From contig NZ_OBEL01000001.1 in NCBI RefSeq assembly GCF_900215605.1, forward strand, positions 186,001 through 250,000: 64,000 nucleotides of DNA. The letters are read 5' to 3'. The translations under genes and the position numbers were made by a program. This DNA is from Cohaesibacter gelatinilyticus. Its GTDB lineage: Bacteria > Pseudomonadota > Alphaproteobacteria > Rhizobiales > Cohaesibacteraceae. Shown here in pieces: positions 8,711-16,474 of the stretch (position 1 is its first letter; every line of letters starts with the position of its first letter). The notes below the pieces were generated by a model. That model ran no database searches and had not been told where the DNA came from. It saw nothing but the letters and a program-made list of their open reading frames with translations.

Positions 8711-9541
8711 TCAGGTCTTTCGATTTGCGAATTGTTTCTCACCAATAGCAGGACCATCAGCCATATCGGCCAGAACTTCTGCAACATGTCGAACTTCGAT
8801 GGCGGATCCATCTCGTTTCAACAATCGGGCCAGATTCATCAAATGTCCCATATCGTTCGATAAAACCGTGCCAGCACCCGCCGCTATAATTCGCTTTGGA
8901 ATCTGGGTGTCAGAATGAGCTTCTTTTTCAAAAGTTCCTGTCAAATGAGAGGATGATGGATCAGCAGCTGCGTTTGTTTGCTCGTTCATTTCACGTAGCT
9001 CAATCAAGCTGAGTTTGCCCAGCAGCGTCTTTGCTAACTTATCGGTAGATGGAACATCCTGCTCCTCACAATGAGTATGATAGGTAATTGAACCCTGGAA
9101 ACGGGATGAAAACCTCTCTGTAGCTGCGACATCATGAAGAAATGTGATCAGCTCAAAGCTTTTTTTTGCTGTCTGCAACGCACGTTGCTGCCAAGCGGGG
9201 TCATCAGCCAACAGGTCGGGATATATGTCCTGGAGTATGGCGGCGCATGATTTGGAAGGGGTGACGATGTAGTCATAGGGTTCAAATGTCTTGATGACGT
9301 CTCGAGCAAGGTCCTGTGCATCACTCTTGTCATCGGAATGGTGGGCCGATTGACCGCAACACGTCTGATTTTGGGGCACCACAACGTCAAATCCGGCATC
9401 TTCAAGCAATTTGACCGATGAGAAGCCGACCACCGGACGTAAGAGATCGACAAGACAGGTAACAAAAAGGCCCACCTGCTTGCCTTTCCGGGCTGGATGG
9501 TCGATCTCGGGCACATCGAAATCAAATTCTAGCTGGTCCAT
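8711..9541 (-). CDS. LutA/LldE-like (Fe-S)-binding protein with degenerate second cysteine cluster
   Basis: Relative of the LutA/YkgE subunit of L-lactate oxidation, 276 residues. It keeps the first CCG-type motif: Cys29 in VTCLVDLLRP, Cys61-Cys62 in QTCCGQ, and Cys99 in PSKSCAAI. The second half aligns end to end (HTHCEE, GTFEKE, RHVAEVLADM), but the expected CCGFGGTF motif reads SSSHLTGTF (Ser196-198) and the expected CLM motif reads GHLMN (His233). Thus one of the two Fe-S sites is probably lost. No lutB or lutC is next to it. It follows the FadR-type regulator by 130 bases on the same strand, which suggests co-regulation. Role uncertain: reduced-function lactate subunit or a scaffold-like paralogue. 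Confidence 0.75.
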   Translation of the reverse strand: MDQLEFDFDVPEIDHPARKGKQVGLFVTCLVDLLRPVVGFSSVKLLEDAGFDVVVPQNQTCCGQSAHHSDDKSDAQDLARDVIKTFEPYDYIVTPSKSCAAILQDIYPDLLADDPAWQQRALQTAKKSFELITFLHDVAATERFSSRFQGSITYHTHCEEQDVPSTDKLAKTLLGKLSLIELREMNEQTNAAADPSSSHLTGTFEKEAHSDTQIPKRIIAAGAGTVLSNDMGHLMNLARLLKRDGSAIEVRHVAEVLADMADGPAIGEKQFANRKT

Positions 9542-9671
9542 GATAAGCGATCCGATGATGAATATGCCCGGATTGGTCAGTCCATTTGCAGGGGATGCAA
9601 TTGGGGCTGTCCAAAGATTGAAGAATATGGTGATCGATAAATAGAAGCCAAATCAAGTGGTTGTGAATGAT

Positions 9672-10574
9672 CTATCCGGTCATCTCATCCCTGGCGTTCC
9701 GTGTCTTTCGCGCCGAATGGGCAGACGCGAGCTGTGTGTCGGTTTTGTTGGATGCTTTTGTGGTCGAGCGTCCATTGGCAGATTTGCGTGCTTTCGGGCT
9801 TTTATCGCTGCGATCGGCCATTTGGGATAGCCGCATGCGCGAGATTTCTTCCCATATACCCGCCTGATTTGTGCGAGCCAAGGTTTTCTCTACATAATCC
9901 ATATGGTGTCTCGCAGCCTCTCGCGCTTCATCAGGGTTGCCATCCATCACTGCTTTGTAAAGGCGTTCATGTTGTTGCAGCAAGGCATCTTGTACGCCGG
10001 GTGTTTCATAAAGGCGAATGCGAGAATAGAAAAGACCTTCCGCAAGCAACTTATAACAGGAACGAAGGGTATGTAGCATCAGCATATTGTGGCTGGCTTC
10101 CACAATTGCCTGGTGGAACTCAAAATCGGCTTCACTCTCTTTGTGGATGTCGCCTTCGGCATGATGTTGGCGCATGACTTCCATGATGCGCGTCAGAATG
10201 AGCTTGTCTGCATCAGTTGCACGACGGGCTGCATGTTCTGCAGTTACGCCCTCCAGATCGCGTCGGAATTCGAAATAATCGCTATGGGCTTTGGGGTGAC
10301 GACGGATCAACTCAAACACTTCATCGGAAAAAACGGTGCCAACCACATTTGCAATGAAGGTGCCGCCACCATGTTGGGTACGGATCAAGTTCCGTTCTTC
10401 CAATTCCTTCAGCGCCGTACGTAACACCGGGCGTGAGACATCAAGTTTTCCAGCCAGCTCTCGTTCAGCCGGTAATTGGTCTCCCGAGCGCAATACACCC
10501 TCCAGGATCAGGCGTTCAATCTGATCAATGACTGCATCCGAGGTTCTATTTTGGCTAATGGCTCTGAAGATCAT
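9672..10574 (-). CDS. GntR-family regulator, FadR subfamily (PdhR/LldR/GlcC-like)
   Basis: Ligand-responsive transcription factor of 300 residues. The N-terminal winged helix-turn-helix spans about residues 8-70 (SDAVIDQIERLILEGVLRSG, RPVLRTALKELEERNLI), and an FCD domain follows. The metal-binding FCD residues are visible: Asp and His of DFEFHQAIVEASHN, the His of HERLYKAV and the His of ARHHMDYV. The last 50 residues are a Lys/Arg/Ser/Thr-rich tail not expected in the family. The frame is open from 10634, but MIFRAISQNRTSD at 10574 is the better start. FadR-type proteins of this kind often sense lactate, glycolate or pyruvate. It is upstream of the LutA-like gene, and glycolate oxidase genes lie 4.4 kb away. 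Confidence 0.88.
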   Translation of the reverse strand: MIFRAISQNRTSDAVIDQIERLILEGVLRSGDQLPAERELAGKLDVSRPVLRTALKELEERNLIRTQHGGGTFIANVVGTVFSDEVFELIRRHPKAHSDYFEFRRDLEGVTAEHAARRATDADKLILTRIMEVMRQHHAEGDIHKESEADFEFHQAIVEASHNMLMLHTLRSCYKLLAEGLFYSRIRLYETPGVQDALLQQHERLYKAVMDGNPDEAREAARHHMDYVEKTLARTNQAGIWEEISRMRLSQMADRSDKSPKARKSANGRSTTKASNKTDTQLASAHSARKTRNARDEMTG

Positions 10575-11099
10575 GAATTTCCCATTCTTTCCAAACAGTA
10601 AGCGATTGCATGAGGAATGCATCGCTCGGAGCATGTTGACGCGAGCGACAAAAGGCCACTGTGATCGGAGACATGGTCTTATTTTATCAGATCCACGTTA
10701 GAATCCAATCCAGCAAAACAGGTAATTTGTTTTAGCCAGTTTATCGATGACGATATTTCCACTGGTCCCAAGACGGCCATAGGTCAAGATTTTTCATCTG
10801 AGGGCTTGCACATTGAGGCGAATATGCAGAGAATGTAGTCAAGATCTCGCCAAGTTCAGACCATCCAGAGCTGTCCGGCCCTTAGTGAGTGCGTGAATAG
10901 AGGAAAAGTCCTCGATGCTGCATGGTCCATGATATGTCGATGACTTCGCTCATCTGGCGATGCGAGAGCAGAAAGAAAGTGTCTTTCTGTATTGCGGACG
11001 TGGGGGAGGCCGGGATGGCTGGGGAGTTGTGGACCCCAGCTTTTCCTTATTCTGGCCGTTATTCTATTTCCTTGCCTCTAGTTTCAAAAGAGTTGCCCT
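10575..11099. other. Long intergenic region
   Basis: About 525 bases between the divergent FadR-type regulator (minus) and the GNAT gene (plus). I see no convincing gene, terminator or perfect operator palindrome. A possible 71-codon frame at 10922 has no family features. Promoters for both flanking genes are expected here. Confidence 0.5.
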
Positions 11100-11684
11100 A
11101 TGACCATCATCAATCTGCGTGTGGCCAATCCGGATGATGCGAAAGCCATTTCCAGACTTAAAGTTCTGTGTTGGAGAGACAGCTACAAGGGTTTGATGCC
11201 TGACCCAGCTCTTGATAATCTGGATGCCAAAGCAGAGGAACCGCATTGGCGAGAGTGGTTAAGCGACGAGAAGTCGGGGCTTTGTGCATATGTTTTGCAT
11301 GAGGGGCAAAACCTGATTGGCTACGCTCTGGCCGGTCCATTTCGTTCATTGGAAAAGTCTGATGACGAGGTTGAGCCAATGCCTGATCTGGCCGATTCTG
11401 AGATCTACGCCATTTATCTTCATCCCAATCATCAGAGGCAAGGGCATGGCAAGATGCTTGTTTCTGCTCTGACCAAAGACCTGATCGATCATGGCTATAA
11501 AGATGTGGCGCTATGGGTTGTCGGTGGCAATATGAAGGCTGAGAGTTTCTATGAGAGGATTGGTGGTCAGGAAGGTCCCAAGCGCGTAGAACGGCGTAGC
11601 AACAAGATTGTCTTTCGCGAAAAAGCCTATATCTGGCCGGACTTGCGTGCCTTGCATGCGAAGTTGACAGTGAAGCCTGTATAG
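11100..11684 (+). CDS. GNAT-family N-acetyltransferase
   Basis: Acetyl-CoA-dependent acyltransferase of 194 residues. Motif A, which binds the CoA pyrophosphate, is visible as IYLHPNHQRQGHGKMLVSAL; the preceding beta strand and the later ALWVVGGNMKAESFYERIGG (motif B, where the last helix begins) complete the GNAT fold. The N-terminal NLRVANPDDAKAISRLKVLC is typical too. The substrate is unknown; members of this shape acetylate small amines or protein N-termini. The ribosome site is weak. It is convergent with the cytochrome c gene, separated by a hairpin. Confidence 0.88.
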   Translation: MTIINLRVANPDDAKAISRLKVLCWRDSYKGLMPDPALDNLDAKAEEPHWREWLSDEKSGLCAYVLHEGQNLIGYALAGPFRSLEKSDDEVEPMPDLADSEIYAIYLHPNHQRQGHGKMLVSALTKDLIDHGYKDVALWVVGGNMKAESFYERIGGQEGPKRVERRSNKIVFREKAYIWPDLRALHAKLTVKPV

Positions 11685-11706
11685 ACCCAATCAGAAAAAG
11701 CCTGAA

Positions 11707-11741
11707 AGCAAAACGCCCTGCCGGAAAGGTCCGACAGGGCG
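11707..11741 (-). terminator. Terminator after the cytochrome c gene
   Basis: Arms CGCCCTGCCGGA (11714-11725) and TCCGACAGGGCG (11730-11741) form 12 bp with one mismatch. On the minus strand the hairpin is followed by TTTTG, so it serves the cytochrome gene that ends at 11783. Confidence 0.7.
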
Positions 11742-11782
11742 TAAAATACATCAATCATTCGCCAAGGCGAAGAATGAAAACC

Positions 11783-12178
11783 TTATTCAGCAGGCTTGGA
11801 GAAGGTTTTCAGATAAGCGATGACGTTTACACGATCTTTTTCTTTTTTCAGACCAGCGAAAGCCATTTTGTTCTTAGGAATGAATTTCTTTGGCTTGGTC
11901 AGATAACCGTCCAGGTTCGCGTCATCCCAAACAAAGCCACCTTCTTCTTTTTTGGCTTTGAAAGCTTTGGAATATTTGAAGCCTTCAACGGTAGCAATCT
12001 CGCGACCAACGATGTCGTTGAGGATTGGGCCGACTTTGTTTTTGGCTTTTTCGCCTACCTGATGGCACGCTTTACATTTTTTGAAGACTTTTTTGCCTTT
12101 TTCAGCATCGCCATCGGCAAGTGCGGATCCGGTGGCGGCAAGTACAACCATGCCAGCAACAGCAATCAAGCGTTTCAT
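11783..12178 (-). CDS. Periplasmic c-type cytochrome (class I, c550/c552-like)
   Basis: Small soluble electron carrier of 131 residues. It has a signal peptide (MKRLIAVAGMVVLAATGSALA, cleavage before DGDAEK), a heme-binding CKACH motif at residues 35-39, and Met105 in KNKMAFAGL as likely axial ligand. The mature protein is very lysine-rich. The chosen ATG at 12178 has AAAGGA eight bases upstream; longer readings to 12217 lack this. It lies downstream of a pseudoazurin gene on the same strand, and both are one-electron carriers of the periplasm. The likely partners are a bc1 complex and a terminal oxidase or N-oxide reductase encoded elsewhere. Confidence 0.92.
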   Translation of the reverse strand: MKRLIAVAGMVVLAATGSALADGDAEKGKKVFKKCKACHQVGEKAKNKVGPILNDIVGREIATVEGFKYSKAFKAKKEEGGFVWDDANLDGYLTKPKKFIPKNKMAFAGLKKEKDRVNVIAYLKTFSKPAE

Positions 12179-12364
12179 ATTTCTGGTCCTTTTCATTGTT
12201 CCCGAAAGAAGGCTCATATCTCTGGTCTCAAGCCTCTTTCCTCCAATATACCAAAACCCCTATCAAAGTCTTGCCATCCAATAGGATGAAGGTTCGAGAG
12301 GGATGCTCGTCATGGGGTCCCGATCTGATTAAACCTTTTGAGCAGGAAATGCGGCAAAATTATC

Positions 12365-12406
12365 GCAACAAAAGCGAGCCAAATTGTCGCAGCTTGCTTT
12401 TGTTGC
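12365..12406 (-). terminator. Hairpin directly after the second pseudoazurin gene
   Basis: A 15-bp stem (one G-T): GCAACAAAAGCGAGC (12365-12379) with GCTTGCTTTTGTTGC (12392-12406). It begins at the base after the stop codon. The following minus-strand sequence is only mildly T-rich (GATAATTTTG), so it may be a partial terminator or an mRNA 3'-end stabiliser. Confidence 0.6.
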
Positions 12407-12892
12407 TTAATGGTCCCGAACTTGCAGTTCCTTAAACATTTTCCTGAAAGCCTTTGCAGCCCGTCTTGGCATCTTCTTGGCTTTGAACTGATCAATATCG
12501 GGTTTGGTATTTCCGACGACGACGATACCCACCATGCCCATGGCATAGTGAGGCGTACATTTATATGCATAAACTCCCTCTTTTTCAAAGGCTTGCTCAA
12601 ATGGCTGCGACAGCCTGCTCTTGAACTTGGGAAAATCTTTTGGCACCAATCCATCAATGCTTTCCGCATTATGACCAAAATCGACAGGAATGAATTTTAC
12701 AACGTCCCCGGGTTGAATATGGACCACGCGGGGCAAAAACAGATTTCGGCTGCGCGGATTGTCGGGATTATTGTTCAGCATCTGAACTTCTATCACTTCC
12801 GCTTGTACAGCCTGACTATTAAGTCCGATCATCAGCACAAGGAGGCAAGCACCAGATGTCCGGTGAAAGAAACTTTGAATTCTTGTCTGCAT
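12407..12892 (-). CDS. Pseudoazurin-like cupredoxin (second copy)
   Basis: Type I blue copper protein of the pseudoazurin family, 161 residues with a signal peptide (to about AVQA-EV). All four copper ligands are present: His74 in FGHNAES, Cys112, His115 and Met120 in KCTPHYAMGM. Compared with its neighbour it has an insertion-free core but a more basic C-terminal helix (MPRRAAKAFRKMFKELQ). In denitrifiers pseudoazurin donates electrons to nitrite or nitrous oxide reductase; no such reductase is in this window. It lies about 230 bases downstream of the first pseudoazurin gene and upstream of the cytochrome c gene. Confidence 0.9.
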   Translation of the reverse strand: MQTRIQSFFHRTSGACLLVLMIGLNSQAVQAEVIEVQMLNNNPDNPRSRNLFLPRVVHIQPGDVVKFIPVDFGHNAESIDGLVPKDFPKFKSRLSQPFEQAFEKEGVYAYKCTPHYAMGMVGIVVVGNTKPDIDQFKAKKMPRRAAKAFRKMFKELQVRDH

Positions 12893-13063
12893 CTACCGGG
12901 GTCCTTTCAACGAGAGCAGCACACTTTATTCACCCAGATGGCTCCCTCAAGCACATCAGGATGAGTAAGGCAGAAAGATGCAGAATATTGAAAATAACGA
13001 GCGGAGCAAGTGGTCATTTTGCCATTCGTCACGCTGGGATGGTTGCGGCCAGAGCCTTGCTAC

Positions 13064-13099
13064 AAAAAATGGGACCGGAAATATCTCCGATCCCATTTT
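13064..13099 (-). terminator. Terminator after the first pseudoazurin gene
   Basis: Arms AAAATGGGACCGGA (13066-13079) and TCCGATCCCATTTT (13086-13099), 14 bp with one mismatch. On the minus strand it continues into a run of T. This separates the two pseudoazurin transcripts. Confidence 0.82.
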
Positions 13100-13122
13100 C
13101 AGTTTTCAACGATTTGGGAAGC

Positions 13123-13590
13123 TTATTCTGTAACCTGAGCATAAAGGGCTTCGAAGGCTTTGGCTGCTTTTTTCGGTGCTTTCTTGCTTTTGGCAGCTGC
13201 CAGATTGCCATTGCCGTTGCCAACAACAATCACACCAACCATGCCCATGGCATAGTGTGGAGTGCATTTGTAGCCATAGGTCCCTTCAACATCGAAGGTG
13301 ATCTCGAAATCCTTGGAGATTTTGGATTTCCACTTTTCAGCACCTTCAGGGATCATGCCTTTTACAGATTGCGTGTTGTGACCTTTGTTGGCGGAAACAA
13401 ATTTAACGGTGTCACCTGGATTGATTTTCAGGAATGCCGGTTTGAAGATGTTCTTGTTCTTTTTGTTTTCCGGGTCTTTGTTCAGCATCTGAACTTCATA
13501 AGTCTCGGCAAAAGCCGGTGCAGCGATAGAGGTGACAACAGCCAAGATTGCCATGCTGGTGACTAGAGGAATCGTATTGGTAAAAGTCAT
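13123..13590 (-). CDS. Pseudoazurin
   Basis: Periplasmic type I copper protein of 155 residues. The signal peptide ends near AAPAFA-ET. The copper ligands are His71 (NKGHNTQ), Cys109, His112 and Met117 (KCTPHYAMGM), the standard pseudoazurin set. The start at 13590 has a strong AGGAG ribosome site; the frame extends upstream to 13731, but that part is not signal-like. A perfect 20-bp palindrome lies just upstream of the ribosome site. It is the better expressed-looking of the two tandem cupredoxin genes and ends in a strong terminator. Likely partner: a cytochrome or copper reductase encoded outside the window. Confidence 0.93.
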   Translation of the reverse strand: MTFTNTIPLVTSMAILAVVTSIAAPAFAETYEVQMLNKDPENKKNKNIFKPAFLKINPGDTVKFVSANKGHNTQSVKGMIPEGAEKWKSKISKDFEITFDVEGTYGYKCTPHYAMGMVGVIVVGNGNGNLAAAKSKKAPKKAAKAFEALYAQVTE

Positions 13591-13608
13591 AATTTTGCTC
13601 CTGACATA

Positions 13609-13628
13609 TGTCTGGATTGATCCAGACA
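13609..13628. promoter_or_regulatory. Perfect 20-bp palindrome upstream of pseudoazurin
   Basis: TGTCTGGAT-TG-ATCCAGACA: 9-bp arms around a 2-base centre, 19 bases before the pseudoazurin start codon. The symmetry and position suggest a repressor operator; a 2-base loop makes an RNA hairpin less likely as the primary role. Confidence 0.5.
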
Positions 13629-13840
13629 AACAATTGGCATGGCTCCACCCATTTCCATTATTCGCATTGCCAGCAAGACACGGATTACGCCTTGCGGCGA
13701 CCGGGCAAACAAGAAATGTGGAATATACCATTCAGGTTTATAATATGAATACTGGTTTCATGAAATTGGCTTGCCTGCGACATTCTGGCGCAAACTTGAT
13801 ACTTCTACTCATGAATATTGCAAATGCCCGAGCCTGGGAA

Positions 13841-14785
13841 CTATTGGGAATTTGTAGGAAGAGAAATAAAAGCATCCAGCCCATTGTCCCAATAGGGATT
13901 GGTGCCATAAAGCTCTGCCAGATAGTCAATGAAGAGGCGGACCTTGGCGGGCAAGAAGCGTCGGGACGGATAAATTACATAGAGCCCGATCTGACTGGAC
14001 GCCCGGTATTGCGGCAGGATCACTTTCAAACGTCCATCGCGTAACTCATCTCCCACATCCCAGCTGGATCTGAGACCTATTCCAATGCCTGCAATGACGG
14101 CGGAGCGGATGACTTCGGAAGAATTGCTGCGCAATATGCCCTGTGTACGGATGATTTCGGTACCATCAGGTCCTTCCAGTCGCCAGGGATCCTGATTGTG
14201 GGCAGCAAGACAAACATGATCCGCCAAATCATTCAGGTTGGCAGGTTCACCATAACGATCCAAATAGTCAGGACTGGCGCATAACAGACGATGAATAGGA
14301 GCCAATTTGCGTGCAACAAGTGAGGAATCTGGCAAAGCGCCAATACGGATAGCCAAATCATAGCCATCTCCAACCAGATCAATGAAATCATCGGAACTAT
14401 GCAGATCAATCGACAAGCCGGAATTGTCACGCAAAAATGGACCAAGATGTGGGGCGACATGCATACGACCGAATGATGTAGGGATTGAGATGGTCAAATG
14501 CCCACGCACTTGACTGGAGCGTTGAGTGACTGCGGCTTCCGCCTCTTCCACGCGCTCCAATATGATTTGGACGTGATCATAAAAATCCTGTCCAGCTTCG
14601 GTCAAGGCAATCTGACGTGTGGTCCGCTGCAGGAGGCGTGTTCCCAGCCGATCTTCCAGTTTTTTCATGCGTTTGGAGACAACTGCCGCAGAAATGCCAA
14701 GAGATTGGCTGGCTGCCGTCATGCTGCCCAATGAAACAATGCGTGCGAAGATTTCCATCTCGAACAGATCGCGTGTCGGCGCCAT
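13841..14785 (-). CDS. LysR-family regulator divergent from the glycolate oxidase operon
   Basis: Regulator of 314 residues. The helix-turn-helix domain lies at residues about 5-63 (FEMEIFARIVSLGSMTAASQ, SAAVVSKRMKKLEDRLG) and is of the CrgA/DmlR-like LysR branch, followed by a ligand-binding domain (GHLTISIPTSFGRMHVAPHL). I choose the ATG at 14785 since upstream residues in the open frame are not LysR-like. It is transcribed away from glcD with 176 bases between them, and a T-N11-A dyad lies in that gap. Divergent LysR genes usually regulate the facing operon, so a role in glycolate use is inferred. Confidence 0.9.
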   Translation of the reverse strand: MAPTRDLFEMEIFARIVSLGSMTAASQSLGISAAVVSKRMKKLEDRLGTRLLQRTTRQIALTEAGQDFYDHVQIILERVEEAEAAVTQRSSQVRGHLTISIPTSFGRMHVAPHLGPFLRDNSGLSIDLHSSDDFIDLVGDGYDLAIRIGALPDSSLVARKLAPIHRLLCASPDYLDRYGEPANLNDLADHVCLAAHNQDPWRLEGPDGTEIIRTQGILRSNSSEVIRSAVIAGIGIGLRSSWDVGDELRDGRLKVILPQYRASSQIGLYVIYPSRRFLPAKVRLFIDYLAELYGTNPYWDNGLDAFISLPTNSQ

Positions 14786-14903
14786 ACAATTATTTCCTAT
14801 GTGGAAGGAATGATTTTCATTATCTCTAATTATGCCAAGGTATAGCTGGCAAATTATTTCCTGCCAATGCGTCCAATTGGGTAATTTTGCGCTATTGATA
14901 AAA

Positions 14904-14922
14904 TGGTAAATACATTTTACCA
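14904..14922. promoter_or_regulatory. LysR-type operator (T-N11-A box) between lysR and glcD
   Basis: TGGTAAA-TACAT-TTTACCA: perfect 7-bp arms. The T at 14907 and A at 14919 are separated by exactly 11 bases, the LysR consensus box. It is 39 bases before the glcD start and 118 bases before the lysR start. Confidence 0.7.
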
Positions 14923-14961
14923 ATAAGAAAATGAATTGCTGATCGGACTGGGAGGATCGAT

Positions 14962-16431
14962 ATGTCGATAGAATTGCCAATACCTGATGAAAAAATTCTG
15001 CAACGACGCGAGCAGATTGTCGCAGGATTGGCCAGGCTGTTGCCTGCTGAATGTCTAATCAGCAATGAAGATGAATGTCGGGCCTATGAAGCCGATGCCC
15101 TAACGGCCTACCGACGAATCCCGATGGCCGTGACCTTGCCACATACCACCCAGCAGATCAGCGATATCCTGAAATTCTGCAATGAACAGGGTGTGAAAGT
15201 CGTCCCACGTGGGGCAGGGACCTCATTGGCGGGGGGCGCCTTGCCCGTCGAAGACGGGATCGTTTTGGGCGTTTCCAAGATGAACCAGATATTGGAAATC
15301 GATTATCTCAATCGCACTGCCAAGCTGCAAACAGGTGTCACCAATATAAACATCACCAATGCTGTATCCGCTGATGGCTTCTTCTATGCACCAGATCCTT
15401 CCAGTCAACTGGCTTGCACCATCGCAGGGAATATCGCCATGAATTCTGGTGGAGCTCATTGTCTGAAATATGGTGTGACCACCAATAACATCCTCGGCGT
15501 TACCATTGTGATGATGGACGGAACCATTGTCGAAGTCGGTGGCCAGCATTTGGATAGCGAAGGCTATGATCTGCTGGGGCTCATCATTGGTTCCGAAGGT
15601 CAGTTGGGTGTGGTGACCGAAGCAACTGTACGCATTCTGGCCCAAGCTGAAGGTGCACGCCCCATGCTGATGGGGTTCCAGTCTCCGTCGGATGCAGGGG
15701 CTTGCGTGGCTGCGATCATTGGATCGGGCATCATTCCAGTCGCCATTGAATATATGGATAAACCCGCCATCAAAGTCTGCGAGGAATTTGCCCATGCGGG
15801 CTATCCAATGGATGTTGAAGCATTGCTGATCATCGAGGTGGAAGGATCGGATGATGAAATGGAGGATCTGCTGTCGCGGATTTCTGCAATCGCCAAGGAT
15901 TACAACCCCACCATAACGAAGGTTTCCCAGTCAGAGGCCGAGAGTAGTCGCATTTGGCTGGGCAGAAAATCTGCCTTCGGTGCCATGGGGAGGATCTCAG
16001 ATTATATGTGTATGGACGGAACCATCCCGACCAGCACCTTGCCACAAGTATTGGAAGGAATTGGCAAAATTGTCGATAGTTACAATTTGGGTGTGGCCAA
16101 TATCTTCCATGCAGGCGATGGCAATCTGCATCCGCTGATCCTTTACAACATCAACGATCCGGAAGAATGCCAAAAAGCGGAAGATGCCGGGGCAGATATC
16201 CTCAAGCTCTGCGTCCAAGTTGGCGGTTGTCTGACCGGAGAACATGGTGTCGGCATCGAAAAGCGCGATCTGATGAATGATCAATTCAATCAGGTGGATC
16301 TTGATCAGCAAATGACGATCAAGTCAGCGTTGGATCCTCAATGGTTGTTGAACCCGGTCAAGGTCTTCCCGTTGGAAGGTCGGCCCGAAGTCGAAAGTTT
16401 GGCTCATCCGACTTTTGAAGCGGCTGAATAA
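14962..16431 (+). CDS. glcD: Glycolate oxidase, FAD-linked subunit GlcD
   Basis: Catalytic flavoprotein subunit of membrane-associated glycolate oxidase (glycolate to glyoxylate), 489 residues. FAD-binding type 4 domain: PHTTQQISDILKFCNEQGVK, then VPRGAGTSLAGGALP and the PDPSSQLACTIAGNIAMNSGG stretch. The C-terminal FAD-linked oxidase domain carries FHAGDGNLHPLILYN and GGCLTGEHGVGIEKRDLM, hallmarks of GlcD. GGAGGA lies just upstream of the start. First gene of glcD-glcE-glcF, with 43 bases to glcE. Expression is probably controlled by the divergent LysR protein through the dyad upstream. Confidence 0.95.
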   Translation: MSIELPIPDEKILQRREQIVAGLARLLPAECLISNEDECRAYEADALTAYRRIPMAVTLPHTTQQISDILKFCNEQGVKVVPRGAGTSLAGGALPVEDGIVLGVSKMNQILEIDYLNRTAKLQTGVTNINITNAVSADGFFYAPDPSSQLACTIAGNIAMNSGGAHCLKYGVTTNNILGVTIVMMDGTIVEVGGQHLDSEGYDLLGLIIGSEGQLGVVTEATVRILAQAEGARPMLMGFQSPSDAGACVAAIIGSGIIPVAIEYMDKPAIKVCEEFAHAGYPMDVEALLIIEVEGSDDEMEDLLSRISAIAKDYNPTITKVSQSEAESSRIWLGRKSAFGAMGRISDYMCMDGTIPTSTLPQVLEGIGKIVDSYNLGVANIFHAGDGNLHPLILYNINDPEECQKAEDAGADILKLCVQVGGCLTGEHGVGIEKRDLMNDQFNQVDLDQQMTIKSALDPQWLLNPVKVFPLEGRPEVESLAHPTFEAAE

Positions 16432-16474
16432 GCTTTGCATTGAGTGAGCAATCATTATTTTTCAGGATCAGGCC

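Noticed and set aside
10922-11137. 71-codon frame upstream of the GNAT gene
   Set aside because: Overlaps the GNAT start, no family match and unusual composition.
14904-14922. GntR (GlcC-type) operator reading of the dyad before glcD
   Set aside because: The arms do not fit the FadR-type TNGTNNNACNA pattern, while the T-N11-A spacing fits LysR exactly.
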